Part shown: in pieces, positions 7,282-10,127 of the stretch | How positions within the stretch are numbered: the stretch's first letter is position 1 | Layout: each line of letters begins with the position of its first letter | Assembly: GCA_036940085.1 (NCBI GenBank) | Contig: JALLBK010000606.1 | Coordinates: 1-10,127 of the forward strand | Direction: 5' to 3' | DNA: 10,127 nucleotides | Origin: Discostella pseudostelligera | Lineage: Eukaryota > Bacillariophyta > Thalassiosirophyceae > Thalassiosirales > Thalassiosiraceae | Translations under genes and position numbers: made by a program | The notes under the pieces: generated by a model | What the model was told of the DNA's origin: nothing | The model's database searches: none | The model's input: the letters and a program-made list of their open reading frames with translations, nothing else

Positions 7282-8584
7282 TTGACACTGATGTGTGCAA
7301 ACGCCACCAACCTCAGCCTAGTAGATGTCTTTATGGCATCAACATCAGCACACCGCTCCCTTGTCACCATCGCAGTGCACTGGCACCACCACCATTGCTT
7401 GCATTCTATAATTCAATTGTCATCGCGATTGGTATCGGCGGTGCAGTGGCACATATTGGGCTTGGATATTACCATGGCAATGACCAAAATGACAAAATTG
7501 GAAATTCTATCTCTACCTCAATCAGATGCCAAGTGTGCAGCTGTCGATATGGAGCATGGACATTGGATCTAGTGTAGAATAGTATGTGACTCTGTCAGGA
7601 ACCCACTAACAAACCATCCTTTCAATATGATTATCACAAAGAAGGGATTTCCATTCACCACTGGCTGCTGGACCGAACACAAGAAGATTGATGGCCACTC
7701 CTTAAAGCTGCGTTCTCATCAAAAATCCATGCTGGAAGCAAAAGAAAAAAGTGGCACCATCACAAGGCAGAGCGAGCAGAATTGAACCAACAATTCCAAA
7801 AGAAACAGAAGACCCTACAATTCCTCACAAGAGTAATGCCAGCTGCAGCAGCCTCAGCAACTACAACTGTAGCAGCCATGGGAACTACAACAGACACAAC
7901 TGGCATGATTACTGCTGTAGCACAAAATGATCATGTTGCCTCAAAGCCTCCATGTGTCCAGGTGGCCTCAAAGCCTCCAGCCATTTCAAGATCCTGTGAG
8001 GGTGTTATTGCTGGGTGTTGCAAAGGTGAAGTGTAGAAAAATATCAAAGCCTACATTGGATTCTGTGCCATCATGACTTCCTTGGGTTATGTTGGCAGCC
8101 GAGTGGCATGGAACATGAAATTCTCAGTAGAGTGGTTTTAAACACCAATTTTGTCGCAAAGCTTATGCGACGCAGATGCGTCGCAGCAATGAAGTTGTAC
8201 TAGATCCTACACAGCCCCTACATGTGCAACGCCAATTGAGATGCAACATCGGTGTGATGCAAATCGGTGTTTAAAACCACTCTAGTGTGTGCAGTGAATT
8301 GTAATCCTAATGTGGCATCTTATGATAATGATTAAAAAGTGTATTGGTGTGGCAACTGCAAAGCTTAGTGGAAGTACTATGTTGGCTAATAAACGCAACA
8401 TGGGATTGGACACAATTGGCCTTCTCTTCCTGGCTGCGAGAGACGATGTGTTACATCTTACATCCACTGAGAAATATCATCAGAATGCAATGAGCACACA
8501 TATGGTATGTGGTGGAATATGTCACGGGAATTCAACATGGATTAACTAAAATGCATCATACAGGAGAGTGATATGAAGAATGAA
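7282..8584 (+). pseudogene. Unrecognised broken protein gene, interrupted by a MITE
   Basis: One frame is open from 7282 to 7784 except for TAG at 7570-7572. Its second half reads 'FPFTTGCWTEHKKIDGHSLK' followed by Leu-Arg-Ser-His-Gln-Lys-Ser, a Trp/His pattern that recalls small zinc-binding domains but matches none I can name. In the A-rich run at about 7741-7750 the frame shifts; the next frame runs to TAG 8034-8036 with a charged Gln/Lys helix ('AELNQQFQKKQKTLQFL'), an Ala/Thr-rich stretch and two 'ASKPP' repeats (about 7941-7979). After that TAG the same frame continues with 'KAYIGFCAIMTSLGYVGSRV' to the MITE. Beyond it a Cys-rich frame has Trp-Cys-Gly-Asn-Cys. Several later stops show it is dead. 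The true start and end are unknown; it may be a host gene or a transposon protein. Confidence 0.45.
8130..8282. mobile_element. 153-bp MITE with 17-bp terminal inverted repeats and TA duplication
   Basis: The left end GAGTGGTTTTAAACACC (8130-8146) is the exact reverse complement of the right end GGTGTTTAAAACCACTC (8266-8282). Both are flanked outside by TA (8128-8129 and 8283-8284), as for Tc1/mariner-type insertions. Because TA is itself palindromic, a 19-bp repeat without duplication cannot be excluded from the ends alone. Inside lies a strong hairpin (TGCGACGCA 8166-8174 and TGCGTCGCA 8177-8185) and no coding capacity. It would depend on a transposase from elsewhere. It sits inside the unrecognised broken gene. 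Confidence 0.75.
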
Positions 8585-9264
8585 GACCAACTGTATCTTA
8601 GAAGGTTACTTGAAAATGCACCAATCTAAATATTGATTGTTGGGGTATCAAGAAACATTTTTGGACTAAATTGAAAGTTTTAGGAAGGATGATAGTGACA
8701 CATATCATGGAAGCATGCACATCAACACTGACAAACCAGCAATTGATCAGTTGTGGAATGAGGTTAGAGGTCTCATTGAGTTTTCAAATGCTAAGATGAA
8801 GAGCATCCTTGGCTTGTTTGGAATTGAGGAGGGAACAAACAGATTATCACCATTTGCATATTGTGTGACAAATCCCTCAGACCTGAAAGCTCAGATCATT
8901 CAGTTCTTTAAGCGACCAACGATTGACAAAACAGGTCATGGACAATTGAGTACCGCCATAGAGAATTTTGGCGTTGATGATGAGGATGGCCATGATGAGG
9001 AAGAGGACATGGAGAACAATGGCACTGATGCTGAGCTACTCTCCCCAGAAATAATAGCTCGTCAAAGGTCAGAAATCAACACCACAAACAACAATGATGG
9101 GACTGTAAGAAAGGAACTGGGGATGATAAGCTTGGAGAAGAGGTAGAAGAGTTGAGTGTGATCTCACATGCTGGTGGTGGTGGCACCGGAGAATGTTATC
9201 ATGAGCTAAGGACAATACTTAGTGCAAAAGCATTGGATGAGGTTGTGTTATGTCATTTCACTTA
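8565..9264 (+). pseudogene. Unrecognised acidic reading frame, frameshifted
   Basis: A short frame 'ESDMKNEDQLYLRRLLENAP' (about 8566-8625) is followed, after a frame change, by an open stretch from 8670 to 9146. This includes 'AIDQLWNEVRGLIEFSNAKM' and 'LSPFAYCVTNPSDLKAQIIQ', then a strongly acidic run (Asp-Asp-Glu-Asp-Gly-His-Asp-Glu-Glu-Glu-Asp, about 8976-9008). A further frame opens at 9122 and continues 'EEVEELSVISHAGGGGTGEC' to TAA 9262-9264. The mixed hydrophobic and charged composition and the way successive frames continue each other suggest a real but decayed protein. I do not recognise a family. It may be the 3' part of the upstream broken gene. The first Met of the longest piece (8715) is not a convincing start, since protein-like sequence precedes it. 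Confidence 0.4.
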
Positions 9265-9606
9265 ACTCAGTTGATGCAGCTTGGAAAAATGAAATAAGGA
9301 TCAATTTCTACTTTGAGCAAGTATGTATCATGGAAACAACGTTGGTTCAGATCAAAGGAGTGTAAAACCATCAATGGGGGGGAGAACCACACTAATGCAG
9401 ACAATAATACTGCCGAGGACGCTGATGTGTGTGTTCCTTGACAAATATTCTTTTCTCAGAACAGTCTTGTTCAGTTGAAATGGTGCTAGTTTTTTAACCA
9501 AAATAAGTGGTACTTGCCCTTGGAAGAAAAATTTGGGGGGAATTGGTCAATTGTTGCAGAAGTCAGGTTCCTCGTAATTTGAAGTGATGCTTACAAAAAA
9601 TGGGGA
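9265..9606 (+). other. Spacer with one short open stretch
   Basis: A 47-codon open frame (9298-9441, ending TGA) begins 'GSISTLSKYVSWKQRWFRSK' and ends in an Asn/Asp-rich tail. It could be a further piece of the preceding acidic frame, but it is too short to be sure. Two G-runs (about 9376-9381 and 9535-9540) are present. Nothing else is recognised. Confidence 0.3.
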
Positions 9607-9978
9607 GTGGGTGCCCAACTCATGTTAACTGTAACAAACCTCTCAATGATATGCTGCAGATGGGTGCACAAGGCAAAGTTCTTTAAGATTCAAAACAATG
9701 GCATCTATCATGTTGGAAGAAGAAGTGAGCAAGGAGTGGTATTGAGCATTATCAAGCAAATTGGAAGCACTAGAGCAAATATTGGCAATAATGACTACAT
9801 GAGCTTGAAAAATAGCAAACAGATTCTCAAGGAGACCCTGCTAGGCCCTGGCACAGCCGCCTGGAGGGATCCTTTCAAGATCTGCCCAAGTAGATCTATT
9901 AAATTTCTACATAGGCTTCCACATGAGAAAACCAGCCAAACACATCTAGTTGCTGCCATTCATGAGAAGGGGGGCTGA
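9607..9978 (+). CDS. Hypothetical open frame of 123 codons, doubtful
   Basis: The frame starts at ATG 9607 and ends at TGA 9976-9978. It shows no signal peptide, membrane segment or motif I recognise. Another frame over the same bases reads 'MASIMLEEEVSKEWY' (9698-9742), then after a TGA 'ALSSKLEALEQILAIMTT', which looks like a coiled coil and is arguably more protein-like but has three stops. So either this open frame is a chance one over an older decayed coding sequence, or it is a small unknown gene. Its end runs into the hairpin repeat array. Confidence 0.2.
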   Translation: MGAQLMLTVTNLSMICCRWVHKAKFFKIQNNGIYHVGRRSEQGVVLSIIKQIGSTRANIGNNDYMSLKNSKQILKETLLGPGTAAWRDPFKICPSRSIKFLHRLPHEKTSQTHLVAAIHEKGG

Positions 9979-10127
9979 GCACTCAGTGACACAAAGAATA
10001 GGTTGTCTGCCCCCATTGACAGTGAGAATGGGGGCTAAGCACTCACTGAAACAATATGGTTGGTGAGCCCCCATTGCCAGTGAGAATGGGGGCCAAGCAC
10101 TCAGTGACATTGAGAATGGGTACTGAG
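9964..10127. repeat. Array of about 60-bp units containing GC-rich inverted repeats, cut by window edge
   Basis: Units begin GAGAA(T/G)GG at 9964, 10024, 10082 and 10112, with lengths 60, 58, 30 (shortened) and at least 16 bp. Unit 2 holds a perfect 10-bp inverted repeat (AATGGGGGCT 10027-10036 and AGCCCCCATT 10066-10075) and a second crossed one (CAGTGAG 10020-10026 and CTCACTG 10042-10048). Unit 1 has the same arms with mismatches. The array probably continues past the window. Confidence 0.8.

Noticed and set aside
9964..10127. CRISPR array
   Set aside because: Unit spacing is uneven, the 'spacers' are themselves repeated, and the setting is eukaryotic.
1..10127. tRNA, rRNA or bacterial operon features
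   Set aside because: No cloverleaf with a T-arm sequence, no rRNA signature and no run of closely spaced genes with ribosome binding sites were found by eye.

Overview
The window looks like a decayed, repeat-rich stretch of a eukaryotic genome. I see no intact gene, no rRNA or tRNA gene, and no bacterial-style operon or ribosome-binding-site pattern. What can be recognised is two broken Ty3/gypsy LTR retrotransposons, a small non-autonomous DNA transposon (MITE) sitting inside an unrecognised broken gene, a second unrecognised acidic reading frame, and an array of hairpin repeats at the right edge. The wording of the gypsy pol proteins (for example '[17 protein letters not shown]' and 'EEYGPRIVYIKGIHN') reminds me of elements from diatoms and related stramenopiles. 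That assignment comes from memory of the family style, not from a search, and is moderate at best.

Positions 1-3780 (minus strand) hold element A. Read right to left it gives a Gag capsid-like region (about 3780-2997), a Cys/Asp/His-rich Gag tail (about 2996-2391), an aspartic protease (2390-1803), a linker (1802-1271), reverse transcriptase (1270-321) and the start of RNase H, which runs off the left edge. Positions 3781-4298 have no gene but carry three CACGTG boxes and a short hairpin.

Positions 4313 to about 7000 (plus strand) hold element B, a different Ty3/gypsy lineage cut off at its 5' side. It has the last part of RT, then RNase H, then integrase ending at 6416. A short untranslated stretch, a possible polypurine tract (6596-6606) and a putative 3' LTR follow. 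A and B point away from each other. Both carry frameshifts, stops and lost catalytic residues, so neither is autonomous.

Positions 7282 to about 8584 carry a broken protein gene that I cannot identify. It has a Trp/His/Cys pattern, a charged Gln/Lys helix and an Ala/Thr-rich stretch. It is split by a 153-bp MITE (8130-8282) with perfect 17-bp terminal inverted repeats and a TA target duplication. Joining the two sides at a single TA keeps a Cys-rich reading frame running across the empty site. Positions 8565-9264 carry an unrecognised reading frame with an acidic tail, also frameshifted. Positions 9265-9980 hold only weak coding signals. From 9964 to the end there are repeated units of about 60 bp containing perfect GC-rich inverted repeats.

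There is no working pathway here. The layers are old retroelement insertions, later point decay with several probable Arg-to-TGA changes, local duplications and a MITE insertion. The most interesting parts are the unrecognised gene around the MITE, the MITE itself, and the hairpin array at the right edge.
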